This document shows, piece by piece, positions 11,601 through 23,500 of a stretch of DNA of 64,000 nucleotides. Made by a program: the position numbers and the translations under genes. This DNA comes from Microglena sp. YARC (Eukaryota > Chlorophyta > Chlorophyceae > Chlamydomonadales > Chlamydomonadaceae). The notes under the pieces were generated by a model. That model saw only the letters and a list, made by a program, of their open reading frames with translations, made no database searches and was not told the origin of the DNA. The stretch's first letter is position 1. Every line of letters starts with the position of its first letter. Location: the NCBI GenBank assembly GCA_022414725.1, contig CM039462.1, positions 2,531,024 to 2,595,023 on the forward strand, in the 5' to 3' direction.

Positions 11601-14600
11601 GTGGTGTGTTGCAGTGTTTGTGGTGTGAGTTGGTGTGGTGCAGTGTGCGTGGTGTGGTGCAACCTTTATTCATTCCAGTCGTGGCTTTCTCGCCCTCAAT
11701 TCTTCTCACACTCTCTGGTGTGGTGCAGTGTGTGTGGTGTGGTGCAACCCTTATTCATTCCAGTCCTGACTTCTCTCGCCCTCTGCAGGAGCTGCAGTCA
11801 AGGCTGCTAGGCTTCCACCAACAACAGCAACAGTACTTCCAGCCTCAAGCTACCAGGGACCTCTACTCTCCCTCCCCCTATCCCACCCCGGCCCTGTTGT
11901 CCATCGCGTCTCTTGACCTCAACTCAGGCAACGTCATGAGTACGCCTACAGCCAGTTGCTTCGGAGTCCACCCTGCCATCACCGCAGTCTATGATTCTCT
12001 CGTCAGCAGCCATGCCGTGCTCAAGCAGGCCAGCGAAAGTGGAATCGACCTACAGCGCGCTATAGGCCAGTACCTGGGTGTGGGAGCAAATCCAACCTCT
12101 ACTGCCAATGGTGGGGGGAGACGACATCAGCCTGCTGGGGGGGCCCAGCCCAAAGGTTGCCCCCCTGTCCATCAACGGGCAGGGAGGCTGGGATCTCGCC
12201 CTGTTGGTGTTTCCATCACCCCTGCTTCCATGCCCACGCCCCCAGGTGCAACCGCCGCACTGCAAGCCCCGCATGCACCAAGCTCTCCTGACAGCTCAGC
12301 AGGACTGCATAGGCAGCTGTTGGAGCGGCAGCAGAAGCAGTACAATGCTGCGGTCGCGGCAATCGCTGCTGCCGTTGGTATGCAAGCCCCTGCTCCACTA
12401 CAGCGCAAGGGAAATGGGGCAGCTTATGCTTCATACCATCAAGCTCAGCAGCAGCAACAGGGGCTGCAGGCACAAGATGTGCACAATCATCATCTTCAGA
12501 AACAGCAACAACACCATTGTCACCAGCAACAGGAACAACAGGAGCAATACCGTCAGCAGCGACCACAACAGCAACAGCAACAACATGTGCAGAGCGCCCA
12601 AGATGTGCCGGGGGAGCAGCAACAGCAGCAACAAAAACAGCAGCAACAGCAACAAAAGCAGCAGCAGCGACAACAACATGTGCAGCGCGCCCACGATGTG
12701 CCGGGGGAGCAGCAACTACAGCAGCAACAACAGCAGCAACAACAACAACAACAGCAACAAAAGCAGCAACAACCACAGCAGCAGCAGCGACAACATGTGC
12801 AGCACGCTCAAGATGTGCCGGGGGAGCAGCAACAACACCAAGCGCAACGTGCACCAAGCCAGCAGCCACAACAGCAGCTAGCACACCATCAGCAACTCCA
12901 CCAACCACATCAGCAACAACAGCAGCAGCAGCGACAACAACAGCAGCAACATGTGCAAGGTGCGCACGACCAGTCGCCACACCAGCATGTGCAGCGCGCC
13001 CAAGATGTGCCGGGGGAGCAGCAACAAGAACAGCAGCAGCAGCAACAGCAAGAAAAGCAGCAACAACAGCAACAACCACATCAGCAACAACATCAACAGC
13101 AGCAACAACAACAGCGACAACAACAGCAACAACACGTCCAAGGTTCGCAGGACCAGTCGCCACAGCAGCTAGCACAACATCAACAACCACAGCAACAACA
13201 GCAGCAGCAGCAACATGTGGAGGGTGCGCAGGGCCAGACGCCACACCATCAGCAACATCAACAACCACAGCAGCAGCAGCAACGCGCGCACGGTTCGCAG
13301 GACAATTCGCCACACCAGCAGCTAGCACACCAGCAGCAACATCAACAACAGCAGCAACAACAGCAGCAGCAACATTTGCAAGGTGCGCAGGACCAGTCGC
13401 CCCAACAGCAGCTAGCACAGCAGTTGCAGCAGCATGTACATGATCAGGAGCAACAACAGCAATGGCAGCATGGGCAGCAATACATGACCAGATGCAACGA
13501 CTGCAACAGCAGCAGCAACAGCATTGGCAGCCTGCAATACCAGCAGCAGCAGCTAGCACTGATGTTGCATGCGCAAGGCGTGCTGAACCAGCAGCAACAC
13601 CAGAAACGAAAGCATGTGCAAAGTGAGCAGCAGCAGCAACAACAGCAGCAGCAGCATGTACAAGACCAGCAGCGACAGCAGCTGCAGCAACAGCTTGTAG
13701 AAGTTGTGCACGACCAGCAGCCACAACAACCGCAGCCAGCAAATCATCAGCAGCAGCATGTACAAGACCAGCAGCAACAGCAGCAGCTGCAGCAACAGCG
13801 TCAACAACAGCAACGGCAGCAGGTGCAAAGTGTACAGGACCAACAGCAACGACAGCATGTGCAGGACCAGCAGCCAGCAAATCATCAGCAACAGCATGTA
13901 CAAGACCAGCAGCGACAGCAGCGTCAACAACAGCAATGGCAGCAGGTGCAAAGTGAACAGGACCAGCAGCATCAACAGCATGAGCAGGACCAGCAGCCAC
14001 TACAGCAACGGCAGCAGGTACAAGGTTTGCAAGATCAGCAGCCACAACAGCAGTTAGCACACCAGGAAATTCTCAATAGCTATCACCAGCAGGACCAGCA
14101 GCAACAATCACAACATCAGCATGTGGAAAGTGTGCAAGGCACGCAGGATCAGTACCAACAGCAACAGCAACCAGCAGCACCACCAACAGTAGCAACTAGG
14201 ACCAACAGCAACCAACAACAACAACAGCAACCAGCAGCACCAACAACAGCAGCAACTAGGGCCAACAGCAACCAGGACCAGCACCACCACGACCAACAAC
14301 AGCAACCAGCAGCATCACCAGCAACAGCAACTAGGGCCAACAGCAACCAGGACCAGCACCACCAACAACAACAGCTATCACACCAGTTGCAGATGCAGCA
14401 GCAAATCCTCAATCGCCACCACCACCAGCAACAGAAACTGCTACAGCACCATCACCAACTGCAGCTGCAATTGGAATATGAGAAGTTGCAAGGGGGGCCT
14501 AGGCCTACCCCCCAAGCCCCCCTTAGGGCGGAGCTGCTGAAGCACCACCAACACCCACAACAGCAATGGGAACATGAGGTGCAAGGGGGGCCTAGGTCTA

Positions 14601-16308
14601 CCCCCCAGGCCCCCCCTGCATCCAGCGGAGGCTTCCCTGGATTTGGTACACCAGTAGGACAGCAGAAGCGAAAATTGGTTTCCCAACAGTCCCCCAACAC
14701 CCCCCAGCTGAGCTTCAGGCCTCCAGCACCTGATGCTAGTGGTGGTGGACCCCCCTCCCCGCCCAACCCACCCCTCAACCGGCATCTATGGTCTACGGGA
14801 GATGTAGTGCCTTGTACCGCAAACCCCAACCAGCCCAAGGACCAACACCCACCTGAGGCAGTGACTGGTTGCCCCCTTTGTAGGGCGCCCTCCCTATCAG
14901 ACTCTTGGGTGGGTGTAGTGCAGCCTGTAGTGCCCTCCATCCAGTCAACCCCTGCTGGGCCCACCACCCAGTCCACCCCATGGCACGACAGCAGGTAAAG
15001 TCCTTGCATGAGCACGAATACACCCTTCTTTTGGGCGGAGCCCCCTCTTCTGGGGGACGGGAAGGAACCACAAGATTCACCCCGTTGTCCGTTTGTCCGA
15101 CCGTCGACTGAGACGAAGCCTGACACATTAGCCAATCGTCTCGTAACTAACTGACTTCGGTCCGCTCCATTCCGTTGCCACCTGTCGTTCCGATGGCCAA
15201 CACTCTCCTCCAATTTTCCGCGTCCGAAGCTGCCTAGGACTTTTCTAACACTATTCTAATGGCTCTCTCCATGCGTAGGTTTAAGGCCACGCCATATGCC
15301 CATGTGGCCCTTGAAGCCCCTCACACTCATCTACTTATCAACTCTTCTTTACTAACGCCATTCTAATGGCTCTCTCCATGCGTAGGTTTAAGGCCACGCC
15401 ATATGCCCATGTGGCCCTTGAAGCCCCTCACGCTCATCTACCTATCATCTCTTCTTTACTAACGCCATTCTAATGGCTCTCTCCATGCGTAGGTTTAAGG
15501 CCACGCCATATGCCCATGTGGCCCTTGAAGCCCCTCACACTAATCTACTTACCACCTCTTCTTGACTAACGCCATTATAATAGCTCTCCGTGTGCCCCTT
15601 GAAGCCCCTCACACACACTCATTGACTCACACACTCATCCACTTCCCTCACTCACTCACTTCCCACCCCTTCTTTACTAACGCCATTATATCATGCTTCC
15701 CTCCATGTGAAGGTTTGAGGTCATGCCATATTCCCATGTGGCCCTTGAAGCCCCTCACACTCATCTACTTATCATCGCTTCTTTACTAACGCCATTATAA
15801 AAGCTCCGTGTGGCCCTTGAAGCCCCTCACACACTCATTGACTCGCACACGCATCCACTTCCCATCCCTTCTGTACTAATGCATTATATCATGGTTCCCT
15901 CCATGCATTCCCTCCATGCATAGGTTTGACGCCACATGCCCATGTGGCCCTTCTTTACTAATCCATTATATCATGATTCCCTCCACTTGCAGGTTTGAGG
16001 CCATGCCACTATCCCATGTGCCCCTCCAGCAAAAGGCCAGTGGCAGGCATTCCAGTGGTGGCTTGGGCTCCTTTAGTGGCATTGCCCATGCCAAAGAGAA
16101 CAGGCCGATTGTGGATACCTCTGTGACGAGCCTAACCAAGAGTGCCCAGGGACCCTTCGCTACTGCTGTGGTGCCCGGTACTGTGGGTACCAACATCCAG
16201 CTAGCTCTGCCACCGTGTCTAGTGGGTACCAACATCCAGCCAGCTCTGCCACTGCAGAAACAGCAGCGCAGCTATAACTGGAAGAAGAGCAAACTGGTGG
16301 TTGGCTAG
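5629..16308 (+). CDS. Giant low-complexity (Ala/Ser/Pro- then Gln-rich) protein, three exons
   Basis: Function not recognised. Exons 5629-10107, 11789-14994 and 15993-16308 are joined by GTAGGG...CTCTGCAG and GTAAAG...ACTTGCAG introns. The phases agree at both joins, giving 8001 nt, about 2666 aa. Residues 1-260 are the only part with ordinary composition and are basic, with several Thr-Pro/Ser-Pro sites (GTPG, LTPC, KTPCLKR, PPSPF). Three ~36-residue repeats follow near 294-400, then Ala-rich repeats (about 505-700), GGAK repeats near 1000, and ten 16-residue Pro repeats (about 1296-1440). The exon 1/2 join makes a short Leu-rich coiled-coil-like stretch (DDLERLRQ|ELQSRLLGF). Exon 2 is Gln-rich from about residue 1700. 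Exon 3 ends basic (YNWKKSKLVVG) and contains a KEN-box-like AHAKENRPIVD. A nuclear, cell-cycle-regulated or prion-like scaffold is possible but unproven. A separate upstream exon cannot be excluded. Confidence 0.7.
9490..9960 (+). repeat. Coding 48-bp minisatellite (Pro-rich 16-mer)
   Basis: About ten in-frame 16-residue units of the form P-(A/D)-S-T-P-Q-L-P-x-x-x-P-P-P-V-L near the end of exon 1. Because the unit is a multiple of three, copy-number change preserves the frame. Confidence 0.85.
10108..11788 (+). repeat. Intron 1 of giant gene, made of duplicated splice junctions
   Basis: The last ~90 nt of exon 1 plus the donor and following ~70 nt are repeated about seven times, with a period of ~150-170 bp. 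Copies of the CATGGGCGTGGATG landmark lie near 10189, 10339, 10494, 10665, 10817, 10972 and 11142. Each copy ends in a donor-like AAGT(T/C)AGGTAG or a variant. A 20-bp GGGGTGTGTTGGGGGTACGA repeat fills about 11250-11430. At the 3' end, copies of the acceptor region (GTGGTGCAACC...CTCTGGTGTGGTGCAG) precede the real CTCTGCAG at 11781-11788. Confidence 0.85.
12420..14480 (+). repeat. CAG/CAA-rich coding repeat (polyglutamine region)
   Basis: Dense CAG and CAA codons give a ~690-residue Gln-rich segment. It is interspersed with His and with recurrent short motifs such as HVQ(R/S)A(Q/H)DVPGEQ (12590-13020) and QDQSPQQ. Mixed CAG/CAA usage suggests selection on Gln composition, not one recent pure-CAG expansion. 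The other frames of this segment look like poly-Ala, poly-Ser or poly-Leu ORFs and are shadows. Confidence 0.9.
14995..15992 (+). repeat. Intron 2 of giant gene with tandem acceptor copies
   Basis: A ~107-bp unit containing CTCCATGCGTAGGTTTAAGG, CCACGCCATATGCCC and ATGTGGCCCTTGAAGCCCC occurs three times (15262-15540). More diverged copies follow near 15700 and 15910. The real acceptor (CCACTTGCAG|GTTTGAGGCC at 15993) is the last member of this series, so the units are diverged copies of the intron 2/exon 3 junction. Confidence 0.8.
15030..15240. repeat. Dispersed ~210-bp repeat, copy 1
   Basis: Shares an ordered series of blocks with 18030-18250: GGCGGAGCCCCC(T/C)CTTCTGGGGG, CACCCCGTTGTC(C/T)GTTTG, GCCACCTGTCG, GCCAACA and CCAATTTTCCG. 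This copy lies inside intron 2 of the giant gene. Family unknown; no ORF. Confidence 0.75.
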
Positions 16309-17690
16309 TACCTGGTGTCTAGTGGGCACCAAACTCTAGCTAGCTCTGCCATGGTAGGAACAGGAGCAACAACACGGCTATAAGTAGAAGAAGAGCAAAC
16401 TGGCAGTTGGCTAGTACCTGGCGTCTAGCGAGCACCAAACTCCAGCTAGCTCTGCCATGGTAGGAACAGCAGCAAAAACAGTGCCTGTATAACTAGAAGA
16501 AGAGCAAACTGGTGGATGGCTAGTACCTAGTGTCTAGTGGGCACCAAACTCCAGCTAGCTCTGTCATGGTAGAAACAGGAGCAACAACACGGCTATAAGT
16601 AGAAGAAGAGCAGACTGGTGGTTGGCTAGTACCTAGTGTCTAGCGAGCACCAAACTCCAGCTAACTCTGCCATGGTAGGAACAGGAGCAACAACAGTGCA
16701 GCTATAACTAGAAGAAGAGCAGACTGGTGGATGGCTAGTACCTAGTATCTAGTGGGCACCGAAATCCAGCTAGCTCTGCCACGGTAAGAACAGGAACAGC
16801 CGCTATATCGGGAAGAATAGCATATTGAATTGACTGATGTTTGGCTAGTGTCTAGTGGGCACCATCATCAAGCCAGCTCGGTCGCAACAGCAATAGCAAC
16901 AATGTCGACGTGGCCACAGACAGGATTAATTGACGGCAGGCTATTACCTAGGGCAGAGTGGGCTCCATCATCAAGCCAGCTCGGCCACAACAGCAATAGC
17001 AGCAATATTGACGTAGCTACAGCCTGAAGAAGAACAAAACTGAATTAACTGGTAGCAGGCTAGTTTCTAGTGCGCACCATCATCAAGCCAGCTCCACCAA
17101 AGCAGCAGTAGCGGCGCATCGATATTGGGAAGACTATCAGACAGGACTGACTGACGGCAACCTAGTACCTAGTGTCTAGTGGGCACCATCATCAAGCCAG
17201 CTCGGTCGCAACGGCAATAGCAGCAATATCGACGTAGCTACAACCGGGAGAAGAACAAAACTGAATTAACTGATAGCAGGCTAGTGTCTAGTGGGCACCA
17301 TCATCAAGCCAGTTCAGCTACAGCAGCAATAGCAACTATGTCGACGTAGCTACAGACAGGATGAATTGACGGCAGGCTAGTACCTGGTGCAAAGTGGTCT
17401 CCATCATCAAGCCAGATCGGTCGCAACAGCAATAGCAACAATATCGACGTAGCTACAGCCGAAAGACGAACAGAACTGAATTATTTGATTGCAGGCTAGT
17501 TTCTAGTGGGCTCCATCATCAAGCCAGCTCGGCCACAACAGCAATTGCAACAATGTTGGCGCAGCTACAGACAGGATTAACTGATGGCAGGCTAGTACCT
17601 CGTGTCCAATGGGCACCATCATCAAGCCAGCTCGGTTGCAACAGCAACAATATCGACGTAGCTACAGCCGGAATGCTTAGGACTTGTCTG
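16309..17690 (+). repeat. Tandem repeats derived from the 3' end of the giant gene
   Basis: About ten to twelve diverging copies, 110-135 bp each, of the last part of exon 3 including its stop codon. Landmarks are 'GTGTCTAGTGGGCACCA', 'CCAGCTAGCTCTGCCATGG' and 'AGAAGAAGAGCAAACTGG'. The copies nearest the gene are closest to the coding sequence. Distal ones drift to 'ATCATCAAGCCAGCTCGG' and 'GCAACAGCAATAGCAACAAT'. The first stop (16306-16308) ends translation, so these copies are 3' UTR or downstream DNA. Confidence 0.8.
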
Positions 17691-18029
17691 CATGGTTCCC
17701 TTGTTGATTTGGGGTCGAGCACTATTTTGTGGTGTAGTGGTTTTTGTTTAGTCTACTTCGTGGGGAAGGTAGATAGATGGATATTGAGCGAGATGGGCAA
17801 GAGCATTAGATTAGATTGTTACATCGTTTTTCAGCCAACCCTGGGCTGTTCACCGTCTTCCAATACCAAGTCCCTCTAAGCAATACCCACAGGAGCATAA
17901 TAGGCAGATTAGACAGCTTTGAGAATATTAGATAGATTGATATTGAGAGAGATGAACAAAAGCATAGGCAACACTGAAAGCTGTTAGACTAGTTAGCACT
18001 AGTCTAACAAATGAAAATATATGATGATT
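17691..18029. other. Intergenic, no feature recognised
   Basis: Ordinary-composition sequence with two related segments around 17775 and 17935 (TAGATAGAT(G)GATATTGAG(C/A)GAGATG). This could be the end of the giant gene's 3' UTR, but no clear polyadenylation signal is seen. Confidence 0.3.
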
Positions 18030-18250
18030 ACATTTTTGGCGGAGCCCCCCCTTCTGGGGGGGCGGTAGCCCCTCTAGTCACCCCGTTGTCTGTTTGACTG
18101 ACCGACCGAAAGAAAGAAACCCTGGGCCTAACTGGCCCCTGGCCCTGTCGTCAACCTTGGTTTCGGTCTCCTGCACTCGATTCAGGTGCCACCTGTCGCT
18201 CAGATAGCCAACAATCCAACACTCTTCGCCAATTTTCCGTGTCGCGTGCG
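18030..18250. repeat. Dispersed ~220-bp repeat, copy 2
   Basis: Second member of the family at 15030-15240, same orientation. It begins with the GC-rich hairpin-forming GGAGCCCCCCCTTCTGGGGGG and ends after CCAATTTTCCGTGTCG. Confidence 0.75.
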
Positions 18251-18640
18251 ATGTGACCTCCTGGACTCCAAAGATTTATATCCAATATCCATCAATATGA
18301 GGTCTGGTTGGATTCGATTGTAACATGGTTGTGAAGTAGGGATGTCAAACGCACGATATTTTTAATTGTCATACAATATATAGAACGATTACGATATCGT
18401 GCACCACTTGTCTTTGAAAATCAGTATGATACCAAGGAATATTTCAGGTAATAGCGTTACAACGTTGATACAGGATATCCATCTTAAGATTCAAGTCAGA
18501 TGAACCAGTATTGAAGAAGATAGAAAACACGATCATACCGCGCTCTTTTATCATACGATAAAGCGCCGTATACCGAACGATAATCTCTATCATAGGCCCA
18601 TTAAATGTCAAGACCAGGCTTCCAAGGCCAGTCGGGTAAT
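18251..18640. other. AT-rich, ATATCG-containing repeat-like DNA
   Basis: Contains several palindromic words (ACGATATCGT, CATACGATA, TATCATACGATAAAG). The style resembles 57085-57270. It might be a decayed MITE, but terminal repeats are not clear enough to set boundaries. Confidence 0.3.
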
Positions 18641-19770
18641 TGAAATTGTTACATCCGTGTAATACCGTTACTCACAGGACTTGAAGTTAAGGACACCATA
18701 GCGTAAGCCGGAGCTAGCTATAGTCACCGTAGGGCCACCTCAGTAAAAAGAATTACCACCGATGCCTGACCGGCAGGCACCGTAGCCACATCATGCCAGT
18801 GCAGCTTAATACGGGGGTTTTTCACCCCGGTTGGGAAGCACCAACACAATGCAGCTGGCAAGACAAAACCTGATTTGGGGGACGGTCTGTGTGCTAGTCC
18901 CCGGGTATCGACCCGGGGTGTGCTTCCATAAAACGTCTGCACTGTAAAATACTCTGAAAGCTAGTGATGGTGTGGGAGTGGACTGTGTCCGCCAGTTTAA
19001 GGGCACACGGTCTCTTAAGTCCAAGTGTGGTCATAGAAGTCAAAAAAGAGGTTGGAATAGTACCAATTGTTCCAACGGTGATAACTTCGTCGTGAACGAG
19101 GTATCCAGCCGATCTAAGGCCATTTACTAATTCAACATGCTGGGCGTGTTTAGTGATAAACTTAGTAGCATGGTTGGTATCAGAGCAGTACCCAAGCTCA
19201 AGAATCCAGAGTTCTTTATCAGACATACAGGTAGGAGAGTCTATGTCAGGTAGGAAGGCGAGGTCAGGTCTCATTCTCTTCCAGTCCTCTACAGTAATAG
19301 TGGAGGGGCGTAGCCAGTCAGGGAGACGTTTGCCCAGGACCCCCCTGGGGAGGTCCTCTTCCTTGCCAGCGTCCATGATCATTCTGCGGGATCCCAAGGC
19401 TCCGGTGCAAATGGCCTTGTGGATGAGTCGCACTGCGGCGTCATGTCTCTTGATATAGAGCCCCTTGAAAGTCCGGTGTGTGCAGCCCGCCAGGATGTGG
19501 CCCGCTCCGTCCTCACAGGTGTGGCAGATGGGGCATAGGGAGTTCGTGGGTGGGTGAGTGCTGGTAATATAAGGGAGTTTCCAGCGGAATGCAAGTTTAC
19601 GGTTCCACAGTCTACCCCAGCGGGCTTTAAGGATGTGGAATTTAGTTTTATGTTGGATAAGGGTCGAGGTCCAAAATGTGTTACTTGCATGAGGAAGTTG
19701 GTGGGGAGTGTTATCAGCCCAGGTGGTTGCATAAATCCCTTTACGAGGGTGTTGGCCAAGGTGGCAGCTA
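18641..19770 (-). pseudogene. Non-LTR retrotransposon C-terminal region (zinc finger and nuclease-like domain)
   Basis: On the minus strand the open frame 19838-18894 encodes a region typical of the pol C-terminus of non-LTR elements; it starts inside the LTR and its first residues are not part of the element. It has basic Trp-rich segments (KARWGRLWNRKLAFRWKLP), a zinc-finger-like CPICHTCEDGAGHILAGCTH, and then an acidic domain with DLAFLPD and ELGYCSDTNHATKFITKHAQH. The D...ELGY pattern followed by Lys/Gln-rich helices resembles a PD-(D/E)XK restriction-like endonuclease; that assignment is inferred. The upstream part continues at 24469-25215 beyond the inserted LTR element. No reverse transcriptase domain is present, so the copy is a 5'-truncated, split and inactive relic. 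Confidence 0.65.
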
Positions 19771-19775
19771 GTGGG

Positions 19776-19990
19776 TGTTAATGTAAGATTGTTACAACGG
19801 CATAGGCTCGATAGAGGAGAAGCAACAGGCGCAATCATATAGAATAGAGATGTGTACTGCAGGGTACTGCAGTCACGTGCAGGCCACAGCTAGCCTGTGG
19901 CCTGGCGGCAGGCAACGCGGTACCAGGAGGGAAAGGTACCGGTGTGCATTATGCCGACTCAGAGACTGATATATAAATCAGTCAATAACA
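19776..19990 (-). repeat. 3' LTR of the Gag-protease element
   Basis: 215 bp. Matches the other LTR (24233-24463) apart from lacking 13 bp after GAGGAGAAG and 3 bp in the ATATAATAAATCA segment. Ends form the short inverted repeat TGTTA...TAACA. Confidence 0.9.
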
Positions 19991-20000
19991 TCCCCCCCAA
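19991..20000 (-). other. Polypurine tract
   Basis: Plus strand TCCCCCCCAA reads TTGGGGGGGA on the element strand, directly upstream of the 3' LTR. This is the position where plus-strand DNA synthesis is primed in LTR elements. Confidence 0.75.
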
Positions 20001-20593
20001 TTCAAGGTATTCTTGAGCTCAAGAATTCCTGGAATTAACTGAGGGGCATAAGAAAACTAAAAAAATAAAAGCTAGGGAGACTTTGGGAATTTCTAGTAGC
20101 TGAAAGGGAGAAATCACTTTAGCAGGGGTCTTCAAAGAAATGTCAGTCTTCTGGGGTATCTGGCTAGGGTAGGAATACTGCAAGTAGGCTGCAGGCTAAG
20201 TAGCAGAGAGGCTGCTGAGGGGGTGCAAGGAAACTGCAGGTAGGCTGCAGGCTAGAGCAGATAGGCTGCTATGGGGCTGGACTAAATACTGCAAAGGGCT
20301 GCAGACAGGCTGTAGGCTAGGTAGCAGGGAGACAGCTTGGAAGCATTAAGGAAAGTCTAGGCTTGGTTAGGGCTTGTGAAGATATCCTTGGTTACGAGAA
20401 GTTGCATGATTCGAGACTAGAGGATTTGTCTTTAGACAGGATGTCTGGACTAGTCCCCCCATAATTTGGGTGAGCTACATTAGGTTGATCCTAAATTAAA
20501 GCACAGACATCATGAAGAGACTGGAATAATCCTAAATTTAGAAGGGGGGTTTGACCTGTGGAAGTACATGGGGCAGTACAGGAGGCAGGCAAT

Positions 20594-23500
20594 CTAATAA
20601 ATTCTAGAGTGTTCAAGTCTAATCCAACAGATGAAGAGCAATGTTTGTAACTGAATTAAGTGCCTGGCTTGCTGGGAAGCCGTCAAGGTCAAGTTGCTGG
20701 CAGATCTGGGCAAAGAACTGGTCAAATGACTTGGGGGGCAGGCTGGGGGGGTAAGGATGTTGATAAAGGTGAAGTCCATGGGGCTCCAGTTCATGCTAAG
20801 GTGGTTGACACACAGCACTTTTCCTCCAGGATGGGCACAGCTCCTGGGGTCCATGATCATCTTTGGTCTGAATGAGAGTGTGTGAGCATGTGCATTGACC
20901 ATGGCAGCTTGAAGGCAAATGGCCCACTGTAGAGTGGGTCTGGCTGTTGTGGAAACAGTGGGGTAGGCTTGCACCATTTGCTGGAGCCTGCTATTGTGCT
21001 TGATGATGGAGCTATAGGCATCAGATGGCACCTTGTGCATTGACCTGTGTGGGAACTGTTCCTTTTCAGAAGTCAGCAGGGTAGGAAACCTGCTGGTGAA
21101 GGCTGTGATGAGTTGGGGTAGTGGAGGCCTTGGCTTGATGTTGAAAGCTGGTGAAGCAGGCTTGCTGTTCAGGTGGTGTAAGGTGCATCCAAATCGTGTG
21201 AGGCTAAGCCTGGAGTTGTTGGAGAAGTGGATGTGGTTGACGTTCTGGTTAACTTCTCCCAGTGGTAGTCCAATGTCTGGTGACCTGTTGCTCAGTATCC
21301 ACTGGTCCCAGGTAGTTGCTGTGTCCAGATCAGATGGCTTGAGAGGGCCGTCCCCATCTATGGGGCCATCATATTCTTCATAGTTGGTCCTGATCTGATC
21401 ACTGATGAGTTCCATCTCTGCTCTGGCTTGTTGTAGGTTTAGGTTGTCCAGCTGTTGTGGAAGAGATGGAGTGGTGTCTGGAGGGTCATCTACTCCTAAT
21501 CCAGGGTCATCCTGCTGTTTGTGAACCTCCTGATGGATGAGCTCTGGCATGTCATCACTGTTAGTACCACTAACAGATTCTTCAAAGTTGCCTGCAGTGG
21601 AAGGGGAATGATACTGGCATAAAGGAGGGGGGTGGTCCTGGAGGTCTTGATCTGCCTCCACATGAGTGGGTGGGTACTGCCCTATCTCAAAGTCAGTGTG
21701 GGGTGCAGATGTTGCAGAGGTAGAGGGGGGATCCTGGAGGTCTTGATCTGCCTCCACATGAGTGGGTGGGTACTGCCCTATCTCAAAGTCAGTGTGGGGT
21801 GCAGATGTTGCAGAGGTAGAGGGGGGATCCTGGAGGTCTTGATCTGCCTCCACATGAGTGGGTGGGTACTGCCCTTTCTCAAAGTCAGTGTGGGGTGCAG
21901 ATGTTGCAGAGGTAGAGGGGGGATCCTGGAGGTCTTGATCAGCTCTACTGGGGGAGGTCTCATGAGTGGGTGGGTACTGCCCTGTCTCAGAGCCAGTGTG
22001 AGTTGATGGAGTCTTGGTAACCATCATGATGTAGGTAATGGGAGGACTCACAGGGATAGAGGGATTACTGGTAGTGACTGGTGAAGTTTGGGTGAGGTAG
22101 AGTCCATGCCTTTTGGGGCATGAGAGGAGCAGTTTGGTACCAGATGGTCTGGGGATGGAGAGGAGGGCTTGGGTCTTGGACAGGTGGATTTGAAGGTCTG
22201 GGCACAGGCTGGTGGCTGCATTAATGCTAATGATGTTGGGCATATTGCAGTCAGCAAGGAGTACATTGTTCATGATGATCAGAGTCCTGCCATGGCCCTG
22301 GATCTTGGCCTTCCCTATCTGCTTGCAGAAGATAGGTGGAGAGTCTTGATCTGCCAGCTGCAGCCTAATAGGCTGTGGAAGGTCCTGAATGTCATGCAGA
22401 TAGGAGATGTTACTGGTTGCATGAGAGTGTGCTGCAGTATCTATGATCCATTCTGTCTGCAGTGCTGCCTGGAAAACTTCTCCATCATCTTCTATAGTGC
22501 ATTCATCATCAGCACTTATTTGTCCAAAGAATGCTGTATCAGCCAGGGGGTCAGGTGGCAAGGAAAATGAAACAGACTTGCCTCTGGTTGGTGTAGCAAA
22601 TCTCATGGGCTGGAGGTTGTCTTCATCCAGTGCCAGGGACAGGAAGTTGTGTTCTTTACCCTCACTGTCAGAGTTGGAGGTGGAGGTGGACTGATCACCA
22701 TTAGCAACGTGGGCATGGCGTCCCCTGCTTGGGTATCTCCTGAGACGTTGCCTCCTGTTCCTGGTCTTCTTGGGAGTCTTCTTGTCGTCAGAGTCTTTGT
22801 CATCTCCTGATCTCTGCTTGGGAGGTGACTTAGATCCGTGGTCAGCTTCATCTGAGTCAGCTGGCTTGAAGGCCAGGTCAGCGTCCTCACTGGTGCAATC
22901 TCTGGAGCTATGGCCTATTCCTACACAGTTCCAGCAGATCATCTTCTTGTAGGAGATAGTCCTGTTTCTGAATGGGAGGTGCCTGCTGTTGAATGGCTTC
23001 CTGGCTCTGTATGCTGCAGCTGCCATTTCAGCCTCTTCAGGGGATGGTGCAGGGTCAACTTGCTTCACTAAGCACCAGTTGAAGATGGCACTTTGGAGCA
23101 TAGCAAAAGTGGTGATTGCTGTGGGGTTGAATTGATTGATATACCCATCATACTCAGGACGGGAGTTCAGTCCCTTGACAATAAGGTTGAGAAAGGTGCT
23201 GGTAGATACGATGTGGGTGCCTTGAATCTTGGGGATCTGGGAATACATATCAGCTGCCCTAGAGAGGTAAGTCTGCAGGGATTCAGTGGAAGTCATACGT
23301 ATTCCAAGGAGGGCAGTCAGGGTGGTGTGCTCTAGCCTGCTGCCTTCCTCAGAGTAGAGGGAGTCCAGAAACCTGAAAGCTCTAGTGGCCATATCTGTGT
23401 TAGCATGAATAGCCTGCTGGATTGCATCTGACACATGATCTATGATGATCTTGAAGGCCTTGTTGTTCTTCCAGGTGGAAATCCTGGTGGGGACACCACG

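Noticed and set aside
12216..14060. Long antisense and alternate-frame ORFs (poly-Ala/Val, poly-Leu, poly-Ser) over the CAG region
   Set aside because: All frames of a CAG-rich tract stay open. Only the Gln frame links to splice sites in the correct phase on both sides.
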